Shown: positions 53,640 to 64,000 of the stretch, piece after piece | Layout: each line of letters opens with the position of its first letter | Position numbering within the stretch: the first letter of the stretch is position 1 | Made by a program: the position numbers and the translations under genes | Source: Locusta migratoria | Taxonomy: Eukaryota; Arthropoda; Insecta; Orthoptera; Acrididae | DNA length: 64,000 bases | Direction: 5' to 3' | Assembly (NCBI GenBank): GCA_026315105.1 | Contig: CM048745.1 | Coordinates: 756,906,506-756,970,505 of the forward strand | The notes under the pieces: model-generated | The model's input: the letters and a program-made list of their open reading frames with translations, nothing else | What the model was told of the DNA's origin: nothing | Databases searched by the model: none

Positions 53640-55340
53640 TTTCACTGCTGAAGAAGTACAGAGGATGTTGGAAGAATCAGGAGTTTGCTGTCGATGATTC
53701 TGCATCATTCTAACGATGAAGATGAGTGTGTGGACACGACCGACAGTGACAGCTGTGAAGACGACAATGATTGTATTGGTACTGGTGGTGGCAGTGGTGA
53801 AACGTTCAGTATCCTGTTGCAAGCTTTTGTCAGTCTGTAGTCCCTACAGCATGGTATGATGTCAGTGGTACTTCTTTGAAAGTTTTGTATTTACAGGCCA
53901 AGAAAAATACAGTTATAATTCCTCTTATCCTACAGATAAGAGTGCTTTGACGTCACACCGAATTTTCAAAGTATTTTTTGATGAGGAGGCATTGGATTTA
54001 AACATAACTGAGACAAATAGATATGCTGCATAGATTTTACGTAGAAAGGACATAAGTAAAGGTGCGCACCTGACATATTGGACAAAACTAATAAGAGACG
54101 AAATTTGTAAATTTTGGAATTGTCATGTACTTGGGACTGATAATCTATTCTACAAAATAAGATTTTGGAGGGCACATCCTCTACCAAAAAATAATATTTG
54201 GTCTCAAATAAAGATTTTAAAAAAATTGCTTAATTCTCGACTGCATCCATTTCACAGACAATACATTATCGAAAGTCTCTGACAAAACCCATAGGTTCAG
54301 GGCTAGGTGGATATGCTACAAAAAGTTTTTCATAGAGTGTATACCAGGTGAAAGTGTAGCAATAGATGAAACCATGCTACAGTTTAATTTTTTTACAGTA
54401 TGTGCGAGGTAAATGCCATAAATATGGCATTAATGTTTTTAAATTATGAACAGTGTGGGATATACTCTACACAAGTCATCTATACAGGACACACAGATTT
54501 TGTCTAACATCTTGGCAGAATGAATCGTACTGGAACTTATGCATTATTATTTTGGTGAGGGTTGAACAGTTGTTACAAACTGTTCAACATCTGTTCCTCT
54601 CGCAAAACAACTCCTTGAAGACTAGCTTGGTGGGAACACTTCGAAAGAACAGAAGGCGTCTTCCATATATTATGAACAAGAACACAAAAAAATGGTGAAA
54701 TGATAGGTAGTCATCCCATGGCATTTTTGATGGCAAATGGAAGGACAGAAGGGAGGTGGCGTTTCAGTCAACAAAACACATGCTGGATATGATTCCATCA
54801 TGCAAAGAGTGATGTGGGAATAAAAAACAAATCAGCGATCATTATTGAATGTAACAAAGGAAAGCAAGGATTAGATATTTCAGATCAAATGACTAGTTTC
54901 TTATCGCCCTTGCAGAAAACCATACAATGGTACCACAAATTCCTCTTGAACACCTCGGTATTGAATTCATTGATATTGTATAGGAAACTAACTGGACACA
55001 GAATGCAAATAAAGGACTTCCAAATGGAAATTATGCAACATTTACTTGGTGTGTTACCCAAGCACAAATTGGACGTCTCCAGGTGCCAAGAAAGATTACA
55101 CTGCCTCTTGGTCCAAGATCAGATAGCAAAAAAGACCACTGTCTGACAGTTACACAGGAATGAAACAAAAGGTGAAGACGAGATGCCAGGAGTATTACAT
55201 CAAGATTTCTAAAAAGCATGGACGATCTGAAGCCTTGTTATATGTGAAGAAGGTGTGTGTACAACAAATGACTGTCCATAATGTTATTCATAAACACACT
55301 GAATACCACATATATTGTACATGTGATCATGTAATTTCTT
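53640..55340 (+). pseudogene. piggyBac-like transposase, decayed
   Basis: Broken frames in family order. There is an acidic N-terminal stretch (DSDSCEDDND, near 53740). SHRIFKVFFDEEALDLNITE with TNRYA (53960-54030) is the start of the DDE_Tnp_1_7 domain, and SNRLHPFHRQY-type sequence lies near 54235. Later, ECNKGKQGLDISDQMTSFLS, then KTIQWYHKFLLNT (54850-54960), carry the third catalytic Asp region. A Cys-containing C-terminal segment RCQEYYIKISKKHGR lies at about 55190-55235. More than ten stops or frame changes make it inactive. TTAA-flanked ends were not located. Confidence 0.78.
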
Positions 55341-55761
55341 TTCAGTTATAGTTTACATATTGTTTACAGTAAGTTCCTGTAACTAATTCTCGTTCTGCGG
55401 TGACTAACCAGTAGCGATAGGCATATATGAGTTTCTGCTGGCACTTGACAAATACAGTCATTTGAAAAAGATTTACGATTTATGAAAAGCTGAATGATTC
55501 ATTAGAAATCTGAGATGCTTTACTATCATATGTCCAAAAATAAGATTTTTTAACTATAAATTCACAAAGAATGCAAAGTACATATTTTACTTTTTCGCAG
55601 GCATACCAAAGCTTGCAAGGAAAAAAGAAGTCGATAAAATGATGTGGGGTGGTCTTATACACTGATTGCATGTAAAAATTCTCAAAGGTGAATGAAGCTC
55701 TAACTAACTTATATGCAATCAAAATTTTTTTTAACATAAAAATTGGAAAAGTGGATCCCCC

Positions 55762-55808
<47 letters not shown>

Positions 55809-56385
55809 CCTTCCCCGGATCGGCTTGACCCAGCCAGTAGTGTGAATGCAGCCTAACAGCAAGTATGATTCGATATTGCTTTCTATGACCACGCAATAGC
55901 AATGTCCTAAGTATGCGTACATTCCAGTTAGAGGTCTGCACATTGGGGATTTCACTCGCCACACTTGGATGCAGCTTTATCAGAGTAGGCTGCCACTCGA
56001 TTTGAGCTCCATCGCGTTGGTCGAGTGGATCACACGTTGACTCGCCTAGTATGCCTGCCACAGCAGCTGTATGTGACTGCAGAGTGACACTGCATGTGAT
56101 AACACTGCATTGCCACCAGCCAGTGGAACTCACATCAGTTTGACTCCACTAAACATGAATAATCATGCACTGTAGTGTCCAATTCTCTAGACAAAAAATA
56201 AAACAAAAGTTTCACAGATGACATTTGTTTAGTAAAACCTTGACACCAGATCTGTTGCTGCGATTTTAGATAACAATATCGAAAATCTGCAGGCACACAT
56301 TCATGCAATGTAACCTGCAGGGAAAAAAGAAGAAATGGAACAAATGATTTGGGGCGATTAGTCAGAAAAAACTATACTTTATTAG
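55341..56385. other. No gene recognised; T tract inside
   Basis: Contains a T run of about 44 bp at 55765-55808. A 217-codon minus-strand frame (55480-56133) runs through that tract as poly-lysine and has no recognisable domain, so I do not call it a gene. Confidence 0.5.
55765..55808. repeat. Poly(T) tract
   Basis: About 44 bp of T preceded by GGATCCCCCAC. Confidence 0.9.
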
Positions 56386-56441
56386 ATGTTTACTTACCAG
56401 GCGAAGAGCGTAGGTAGTGATAGTAACAAATAAAACTCACA

Positions 56442-56471
56442 CAAGCTTTTGCAACCCAGTTGCGTCTTCAG
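56442..56471 (-). ncRNA. Hammerhead-like core in inverted Penelope-type end
   Basis: The minus strand reads CTGAAGA, one C, GCAAC, TGG, GTTGC, AAAAGCTTG. Stem II is a perfect 5 bp. The expected GAAA is AAAA, again a single G-to-A change as at 51447. Confidence 0.4.
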
Positions 56472-56548
56472 GCAGAAGGGAAGGAGAGGGGTTTTACAGG
56501 AGTGGGTGAGGAGCCATTCCAATCCCGGGAGAGGAAAGACTTACCTTG

Positions 56549-56577
56549 GGGGGCGGGGGGGGGGGGGGGGGGGGGGA
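56549..56577. repeat. Poly(G) tract
   Basis: About 26 G interrupted by one C and then an A, inside the left Penelope-type arm. Confidence 0.85.
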
Positions 56578-56673
56578 GGAAGGAAGGTAAACATATACAC
56601 TCACACCCACATATATACACAAACGCGTGCACACACACTCCTAGGCAGACATACTGGCAGTATGTCTGCCTAG

Positions 56674-56725
<52 letters not shown>

Positions 56726-56776
56726 CATTTTATTTGTTACTATCACTACCTGTGCTCTTTGCCTGGTAAGTAAACT

Positions 56777-57486
56777 TCATATATTTTTTTATATTTATTT
56801 TTCCTGTAAGGAATTTTTCCTCTACAATATTCGTATCATAAATTTGAATAAAACTATACTTAAGTACACTAAAATATTTAACATGTCATTATCAACATTA
56901 CAGGCATTTAGGAAGCCTGATATTTGTCTACCAGAAAAAAAAGCCACAAGTGATTACTTGATCTCTTTATTGCAGCATCATAAGAAATACTAATAATTAA
57001 TTGTTTAGGAAATGCCAAGAGCATTACCATTTAGGAAATGGTAAGAAGATACTTTTCCATAGCAATCGGATGTTGCCGAGTGAAAAATTTGTATTTAGAG
57101 AGTTTACTGAACGTATAAATCACATGAACTTCCTAGTAGTTCACTTTAGTCTCCTGTGATTGACAGTATGAGCTACACTTGTGCTACTTTTATTGACTTG
57201 CAAATATGACAATAACACCACTGAATAACTTTTACTTATGGAAACAACAAATGTACTCAGCTCAATTTCAAAAAGTCTTCTTAGTTCTAACTATATTTCA
57301 TTTTAGTAGTGTATAACTTTAACATGTTGGCTACCGTGTGACAGCAGGTGGCTCTGGCGCACCTCTCATATCCTCATGGCAGTCAATATGTTAAACCATA
57401 GCTCTTGGCAAGCTACAAACTGTCTATTTTTTTCCAGTTCTGGATTTGACAAACTACAGTATGATCAGGACAGTCTGGCACTTCAG

Positions 57487-57528
<42 letters not shown>

Positions 57529-57707
57529 ACACACAAAATGAGAAATGAACATAATTTTTCCTTCAAAGAAAGTGTTACATTGTTTTTCATAAGTATGTTG
57601 TGGTGTAGAGTTATACACCTCCAAGATTTTTAAAGCACAAAAATCAGAAATAGTTTTACCCTTTTCTGACAGTACACAGTCTGGCATTTCGAGTGCAACA
57701 ACAGAAT
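56777..57707. other. No gene recognised
   Basis: AT-rich sequence with a GA microsatellite at 57488-57526 (about 19 repeats). No recognisable coding content. Confidence 0.45.
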
Positions 57708-57872
57708 AGTCATGTGCACTTAAGGTGCCTTGCTATGGTGCACAAGGCTATTCCACATCGGAGTTTAAGTCCTCATTTGGACATGTTTGTATGTATTATT
57801 AGGATAAGGTATTTTAAGTTAAGGGATTGATGACCACTACAGTTATGTTCTTTATCTTTACAAACATTTTGC
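57708..57872 (+). mobile_element. SINE-A relic
   Basis: The head is eroded (GCACTTAAGGTGCCTTGCTATGG) but GGAGTTTAAGTCC, TTAAGTTAAGGGATTGATGACCACTACAG and TTTACAAACATTT align with the SINE-A plan. Confidence 0.55.
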
Positions 57873-58079
57873 TTTTCAGGTACAGCATTTTCAGACAAGC
57901 ATAAGGAAAATAATGCATTTGATTGCAGTGTGACAACAATGACATTTATTGGACTGCCACGAAACACTGTGTATTCTCCAGTTCGAACGAGCATAGACAA
58001 CAGTTACCGACCTAATTCCCATATGCCTAAGGGGCGTACTTTACATAAAGTTCTCAGCCTTGAAAAAAATGTGCTATTA

Positions 58080-58082
<3 letters not shown>

Positions 58083-58125
<43 letters not shown>
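58083..58125. repeat. (CA)n microsatellite
   Basis: About 21 CA repeats. Confidence 0.95.
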
Positions 58126-58130
<5 letters not shown>

Positions 58131-60139
58131 AATTGAAATTGTAAATTATTTTTTGGCCACAAGGTAGTTAATCTTATCAGGCAAGTGGCGAGTAATTTTC
58201 AACAGCTTGGAATTTGAGATTGTATGCTGCTGTAATATCATATTTCAAAATAAAACTAAATTTTATTCTTTTAACTAAGCATCTAAGCATGTTGGGATTT
58301 ATTCCCATCTGCTTGCATTACTGAATCTCCCAATACCACTGTTGCATAATAATAGATATGAATGTAATAAGTCTTATTTTCTTTTCCAAAACTTGTTATT
58401 TGTTGTAATGTAAGTAACTGAAGTCATTTGCTGTTATTTGACGCTGGAGAAGTTTGTCCAATTAGCCAGAGACATATCATTAGAATTGATATAGTATGCT
58501 AATTAATATTTCTGTTAAAACCAAGTAAATTCTTTTCTCATAATATTAAAGTATGTATTACTATGGTTCGTAAGTAATGTTAGGGAAGTTTTTTCCTCTT
58601 TAGTTTACGTATAATTACCATTAATTACAGAAGTATTGTTAATGAACCTATTTTGTTAAGTACGTAAATGAAATACTGTCAATTGAACAGATTCATATAC
58701 TAATTAGATCAGTATTATTTACACTATTTTGTTACTACATCCAGTTGTATGTAATTGTTTACTTTATCATTATAATTAATGTAATGCACTCAATTAACAA
58801 TACATAATTTTCGGTGACATTGTTTGAAAGATATAAATGGGATGCTTTACAGCATGTATGAAAGTATTGTTTCATCCTCCATCTGATGCACAACCCATGT
58901 CAGTCTCGAATATTGTTTAGTTTCGGCCGTGATCTGAGGCACAAGCCACACCAGTTAGAACTTCAATTTTGAACAATTATGTAAAACTTCAGTGTTCCTA
59001 ATGTGTTACGTGTTTCTACCGGTATTATGAATGCACTAGTAATATTCATGACACATTAAGTTGTATACTTCTAACTTTTGTAATCCAGTAAATTCATATT
59101 ATTGATGTGTGGAATGTGTGTACCTGGTATTAGGGATGGGCTATGAACGCACTCTAGAAACGCGCGATGCTAAGGCAAATTCTCCAGTACTCTCGAGAAG
59201 TTGTCAACAGTGCTGTGCTTTCTGGAGACTGAGCGAAACTACTCAACAAGGAAGAAACTGAATTATTATCATCATCATCATCATCATCATCAGTAGTAGT
59301 AGTAGTAGTAGTAGTAAAATGTTTCGCAGGAAGACAAAAATCATAGGACTATTATCAATTAAAACACTTACCTCACATGAAACAAACATTATTATTACAA
59401 AAGTTATTGCAGAATGTTTCACAGACCTTCAGGACAGGGGAACTGGTATCGTCGAAAAAGTCTGCTTCCCTCTTCTGTTTTTATGTACATGGTTATCAAT
59501 AATTAGGGATAATCTCTTGGCTGAAGAGAAGCTTGCACACTCCAGGCAGCCCGACCACCAGTAGGGGGCATTTAAAATATCAGTAAAGGAAAACAAAATT
59601 ATCTCAGAAAACAGAATAATAAGACTAATCAGCATGTATCTCACATGAAACAAAAACTATATTCTTATAACAATATAAAAATAAAATTAGTTCGAGAATG
59701 GTTCACAGAAGACAAAAAAAAAAAAAAAAAAAAATCACAGGACTATATTAAAACATGTATCTTACACAAAACAAGAACTTCATTTTTACTAGAAACAAAT
59801 GCATTCTGCGTGTATTGTTACCTACACGAGAGAAAAATGCTGTGGCGTGACTTGCTGACCCAGTCAACCGACGCAAATACAGTGTATTTGAGTATCACAT
59901 ATGTACTGACTGAAGGGTTGGCATCACCAATGGCACATTAAACAATCTGAAGACACCACATAGAACCGTATAGCATTTAGCGATTTGAATAAGGATAACT
60001 ACTCCTAATCCAGACTTATCCACACTAATACAGACTACCACTGTTGACCTTAAAAAAGCTAATAAAAATATACTGTCCACATGATTTGACATGTTTCACA
60101 TAAATGTTCTCCTAGCGCATTTCAATTCTCTAAAACAAA
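58126..60139. other. No gene recognised; trinucleotide repeats
   Basis: AT-rich sequence. 59266-59318 holds about nine ATC repeats followed by about nine AGT repeats. An A run lies at 59717-59734. Frames of 81-98 codons (59319-59564, 59645-59941) have no recognisable domain. Confidence 0.45.
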
Positions 60140-60382
60140 TAGTGATTAAGATTAGGGTTTAACATTCCATTGATGTCATGATCATTAGAGACTGAGCACT
60201 CGTGCAGAGTTTGTCAGGGATGAAGAAGGGAACTGCCATGCTCTTTGAATGGAACAATTGTGGCATTTGTCTGGAGCGAGTTAGGAAAATTGTTAAAAAT
60301 CTAAATCAGGACCGTCAGTGGCTGGTTTGAACCACTATCCTCCTGAATGACACTGTGTCACCTTGCTTGGTAATTTTTTTTT
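60140..60382 (-). mobile_element. SINE-F (tRNA-like head, CAAATGCC body)
   Basis: The minus strand starts with a tRNA-like head (AGTGTCATTCAGGAGGATAG, then GTGGTTCAAACC as B box), followed by CCTGATTTAGATTTTTAAC and CGCTCCAGACAAATGCCACA. I recognise this body as a SINE widely distributed in arthropods. The copy is diverged. Confidence 0.6.
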
Positions 60383-61410
60383 TTTAAGACTACAAATAAC
60401 TAAATCAAACAACCCATTCCTTTTTAGTCCATTTATTTTATTCCAACAACAAACATTACATGAAGTGAGCTAAAAATACTGTCCAGCTACCTGTTAATGA
60501 TGATTGTAGAAAGTAAGAATCCTGGTTTAAAAAATCTTAAGCAAACATTTCAGTAATAAACAGAAAATTTGAAATATGGAAACATGGTTAACTGTTTTGC
60601 AGGATCACAATATTATAACAATATATCACAAAACAAAAATACAAGAGGGACTACCTTTTGTAACTTCATCCCAAAGCAAGGGGAGTTCTGCATGTGCTGA
60701 ATACAGTCTACTTAAGGTAGCATCCTCACCCACTGCAGTCCAGTTACCGGTAATTTGGAAAAAAAAACCGACAAAAAATTAGAACCGTGACTGAATAGAT
60801 GGTAGTAATACAGATATATTAGTTACAAACAACAAACTGTGCTGCAGGAAGTTGGGACAGAGTCCCCGCCTCAAGGGGTGCAGATGGCTCGCACTTAGAT
60901 CTTGGGCGTACGAGCCATCTGACACGGCCCCCCCAACAACCTCGACCAAAGTGAAAAGGTTTCAGGAAGGGCATTCAGTTTTGTGAGTTTTGATATTTAC
61001 TTTTGTGAATTTCCTTCACTAGTTTACCATTTCCACCTTAGGAGATTTGTTGAGTTGGCTTATGAGAGGCTTAAGTTCCTTAATGCACGCAGTTAGTTCA
61101 AATTTAAGAGATTTGTCAGTTTCTTCATTTTTTTCTTCTTCTTTGAGGCTTTGTTCTTTGTTGTGTATTAATGATATTCTTGGGTCGGGGGTGCTACCCT
61201 AAGAGGGTCAATAGCACAAGAGCTCTCCCCTAGCATGCACACATACAATTACATAAGTTTAAAATAAACATGTTGATATTTAGTTTTTATTTGACAAATC
61301 TATTTCCTACAGGAACTGGCCACCTTTAATACACCTGTAAAAAGAAAAAGCAGCACTATTAGTTATAAATTCAAGAAAGTATTTACAATGTTTATATACA
61401 TATTTCATAT
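60383..61410. other. No gene recognised; small hairpin and dispersed repeat
   Basis: Includes a 10-bp-stem hairpin AGATGGCTCG...CGAGCCATCT at 60887-60921 and a segment repeated at 62418 (separate entry). A T-rich stretch at 61110-61160 follows. No coding content. Confidence 0.45.
60674..60745 (+). repeat. Direct repeat, copy 1
   Basis: AAAGCAAGGGGAGTTCTGCA and CTGAATACAGTCTACTTAA followed by GTAGCATCCTCACCCACTGC recur at 62418-62486 with few differences. Confidence 0.85.
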
Positions 61411-61785
61411 ACACAGAATATATGACATCAACTGCAGTTGGGCAAAGCTGAAAATGTGTACCCAGCCGGGATTCTAACCCGGGTCTCCTGCTTTCTAGCC
61501 AGTTGCACTGACCCCTACACCATTGGGAACACAGTGATCACCGCACCTGCAAGAACTACCTAAGCACGCCTCCCGTAAGATACAAATTCCCAGCTTAGGG
61601 TAAAGCTGGGAATTCATATCTGACCTGAAGCACGCTTAAGTAGTCCTTTCATGTGCGGTGATCACTGTGACTCCAATAGTGTAGGCGTCAGTGCAACTGC
61701 CTAGAAAGCAGGAGACCCTGGTTCGAATCCCGGCTGGGTACATATTTTCAGCTTTGCTGAATCGCAGTTGATGTCATATATTCTG
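61411..61785. mobile_element. Foldback element with tRNA-like arms
   Basis: The left arm (from CACAGAATATATGACATCA) is the inverse of the right arm (ending TGATGTCATATATTCTGTG) over about 165 bp. Each arm contains a tRNA-like 3' half: the right arm reads AGAAAGCAGGAGACCCTGG with B box GGTTCGAATCC and GGCTGGGTAC. A 20-bp centre (CCCAGCTTAGGGTAAAGCTG) is itself palindromic. No transposase. Confidence 0.8.
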
Positions 61786-62487
61786 TGAATATGAAAGAAC
61801 AACTACTGAAGTATCAAAAGTGACGTCTATTCTTTGGAACAGACGCCACATGTATATAGCTATACATGTTTGTTACACACATTAACTGTGCAGATAACGG
61901 ACAAGATCACATGTAATCACATTTTCTGAATATTTTCTTCGTTCACGATTAGATTTGTTCGTTACATTCAGTATAATGGCAAATGAACATTGTAGTGCCT
62001 TTATACCACCATTCACATTCACAGTAAATCAAGAAAGTATACTTAACAAAAACTAATATCTAAAAGAACAAATTTATTTTGCTACCTCAGTATGCTTGGT
62101 TTATCCCGTAGAAACAACTTTAGTACCATTAGTAAATTATCTTCTACAGTATCCAGCCTCCTCAGGATGCATTACTAAATGCCTGTGTGTTCCACTATCT
62201 GGAAGTTACACAGTATCATGCTTAACATTTTACATATCAACGTTTGTGACTGGTTCTTTCCATTTAACCTCACTGTTGATATTCTAGCAAATCCTATTCT
62301 GTAAGTGTACTAAGCTGGGGTGGGGGTTATGTTGGATATTATGGAGTGGGGGGGACTGGAGGAGGATGGCATGCAAGAAGAGGTACTGGCATATGAAACC
62401 CCACAGTGCTCACTGCCAAAGCAAGGGGAGTTCTGCATGTTGTGCTGAATACAGTCTACTTAGGGTAGCATCCTTATCCACTGCAGT

Positions 62488-62522
<35 letters not shown>

Positions 62523-63273
62523 TTCTTAGAAAGTGATGTCTAAGAGAGCAGCGAACATTCGATCAAGGCACTGTCACTACAGTGTTTCGAATATTTGCCG
62601 TGATGAATTATTGTATGATGGAAAACAGAAGGATAGTATTTTGTAAACAGGAAGGTCTGAAATATAGTTTATGCTAATGAAAGAGTGGAAATTATTTCTG
62701 TAGTTTGCTGATGTAATAGCGTATTACTCCTTGTTGGATAAGCGGCACTCCAGAAGAGGTTCAAATGCAGTCAGAAGTCTAACTGGTACAGATCAGGACA
62801 ACTAAAAAATGGACTAATATGGCAAAGATCTTGCAGACTATTTGTAGGTGTCAAGCTGGAGTAAGAACAACTCACGTGTTCTGAATACCGATATAACATT
62901 ATCTAGCCTGACCTATTACAGAAGACAAAGACCCACAGTATGCAGAAATTCCTCAATGGGAAACTGTTGGGTGGGGAATCTAGAAACAGAAGCTTACCAA
63001 AGTTTGAGGGGAATAAAATTCCAGTGCAATAAAGTTCAAAGTAAGAGTGGCATAGAGAGAGAAATTGGCTAATCTGAAACAATCACAACCCCCTCAAGCT
63101 GGAAGCCCTGGTATGTACTCCAGCACTAAGCATCTGCACTGGCATTATCTTAACCTAATATGCGCCACTTGTGCAGTCTCAAGTAAAATTGTATTGCTCC
63201 GAAAGAACATAGGACAATATTACTCCGACAGCTAACTTTAGCTAGCTAACTTGCGATCCATTTATTTGTCACA
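61786..63273. other. No gene recognised
   Basis: AT-rich sequence with a GA microsatellite at 62488-62519 and a dispersed repeat at 62418. Frames of 63-74 codons lack domains. Confidence 0.45.
62418..62486 (+). repeat. Direct repeat, copy 2
   Basis: Second copy of the segment at 60674-60745, here running directly into the GA microsatellite. Confidence 0.85.
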
Positions 63274-63400
63274 CAGGTTTCAGGCACTATTTGTGATGGA
63301 TGATGATCCTGAGCCAGATGGTCTCACTTGTGATGAGGTCATCTCTTACCCTGTAAGATCCAGTGGCAGACTAAGGCTGTTGGAGGGCAAGGGCAGCAGC
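63274..63400 (+). pseudogene. CR1-like ORF1 fragment
   Basis: The product RFQALFVMDDDPEPDGLTCD with VRSSGRLRLL aligns with RFEALSVAENAPDADGVACP in copy 2 and with the matching part of copy 1. Only about 40 codons are recognisable. Confidence 0.6.
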
Positions 63401-64000
63401 AAAACAAAACAAGGTCCCCATCCACTTGGAAATACATGTATTACTATAAAAAAAAAATAATTAACTTTTGAGATTTGGAGGCTCCAGAACAAGAGTCCAA
63501 GGGCACTAAAATGTGCTTTTGAGGTATTTGGAGACTGCATGCTGTTTACGTGTGATGCATCAGGTGACTGTTACATATAATCATCGTTGGGTACGTAGTT
63601 TTAAAGTAAAAATATGAATGAATAAGCTCTATTAAAGGTTATAATGGTATTAAAATGTTTAACTCTTAACATTTCCTACTTAAGTTGTGAAAAAGATTTA
63701 ATTTGAAACAAATATTGATTCTTTTTCTCTTTACTGAAATGAAAGCCTGGCATTCTGCAGTCTTGAAATTCTTACAAAAAATATGTTGCACCATTTGCAA
63801 CAAAGAAGTAGCGATACTTCTGTTAAATCGTTAACCGATAAAAGAAACAAAGTTAATTTATGCAAAAAATAACACTGTTACCATCTGTTACCTTCAAAAA
63901 GTAACTGTTATAAGTAACAGTGCTACAAGTAATGTGTTACTCCCCAATGCTGGGAACAATAGGGTGTGAAGGCGTTTGTTTCTGTCTGCAGATGTATCAA
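63401..64000. other. No gene recognised
   Basis: AT-rich sequence to the end of the window. Nothing recognised. Confidence 0.4.

Larger units (their letters stand above)
56386..56776. mobile_element. Inverted pair of Penelope-type termini
   Basis: GTTTACTTACCAGG...GTAGTGATAGTAACAAATAAAA at the left (56388-56435) is the inverse of TTTTATTTGTTACTATCACTAC...CCTGGTAAGTAAAC at the right (about 56727-56776). A second inverse pair, CCTAGGCAGACATACTG and CAGTATGTCTGCCTAGG, meets at 56660. The left arm, read antisense, has the order of the 51240-51600 terminus: CA/TG tract, TTTACCTTCC, AAGGTAAGTCTTTCCTCTCC, GGATTGGAATGGCTCC, hammerhead-like core, GGTAAGT. The right arm retains only the TG tract and the distal end. 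Confidence 0.75.

Noticed and set aside
55480..56133. 217-codon minus-strand frame
   Set aside because: It passes through a T tract as poly-lysine and shows no domain or homologous copy. Open by chance.

Overview
This is a repeat-dominated stretch of a metazoan, almost certainly insect, nuclear genome. The evidence is tRNA-headed SINEs with target-site duplications, RTE-, CR1- and I-like LINE relics, Penelope-like elements with a GIY-YIG endonuclease, and mariner, piggyBac and hAT relics of arthropod type. A polyneopteran such as an orthopteran or stick insect is plausible from the SINE types and the repeat load, but I cannot name a species. I found no convincing host protein-coding exon, no cellular tRNA or rRNA gene and no CRISPR. 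Nearly all recognisable coding sequence is transposon-derived and broken. Short reading frames inside SINEs, microsatellites and TE antisense strands were left out.

SINE names used here: SINE-A is a Leu/Ser-tRNA-like head with a tail reading ...ACTGATGACCAC...TTTGGTCCGATAG; A2 is a diverged relative. SINE-B is a head plus tail ...GACTGATGACCCCGTAGTTAAGTCCCATA. SINE-C has a related head. SINE-D is dimeric. SINE-E and SINE-F have unrelated bodies.

Layout. 1-7.7 kb: SINE-A and B copies, a hAT-type MITE (3117-4071) and a large inverted-repeat element (4360-6094). 8.2-13 kb: decayed RTE, a second hAT-type element, a 26-bp tandem-repeat element and a mariner pseudogene. 15.7-23.4 kb: two antisense RTE-like LINEs, one near full length, and an antisense mariner relic. 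25-33.5 kb: Penelope-type terminus, SINEs, then a CR1-like LINE riddled with nested insertions. 35-39 kb: SINE-E, a hAT (DUF4371/dimerisation type) pseudogene and a CR1 3' end. 39.5-44.8 kb: an antisense I-like LINE split by a 3.29-kb transposon with about 530-bp terminal inverted repeats that carries a FEN/PIN-like nuclease plus a cysteine cluster. 46-50 kb: SINEs and a second CR1-like copy. 50.2-53 kb: a cluster of Penelope-like fragments with hammerhead-like motifs. 53.6-55.3 kb: piggyBac pseudogene. 55.3-64 kb: low-complexity tracts, an inverted pair of Penelope-type ends, a tRNA-bearing foldback and unannotated AT-rich sequence.

The most interesting object is the 41040-44325 transposon. 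Both termini, a frame-restoring empty site in its host LINE and most of its protein can be read from this window, and its gene belongs to none of the transposase families I can recognise. The second theme is the recurrence, in five dispersed places, of a CTGANGA-hairpin-GAAA core next to Penelope-type ends, which is the signature expected of hammerhead ribozymes in these retroelements.
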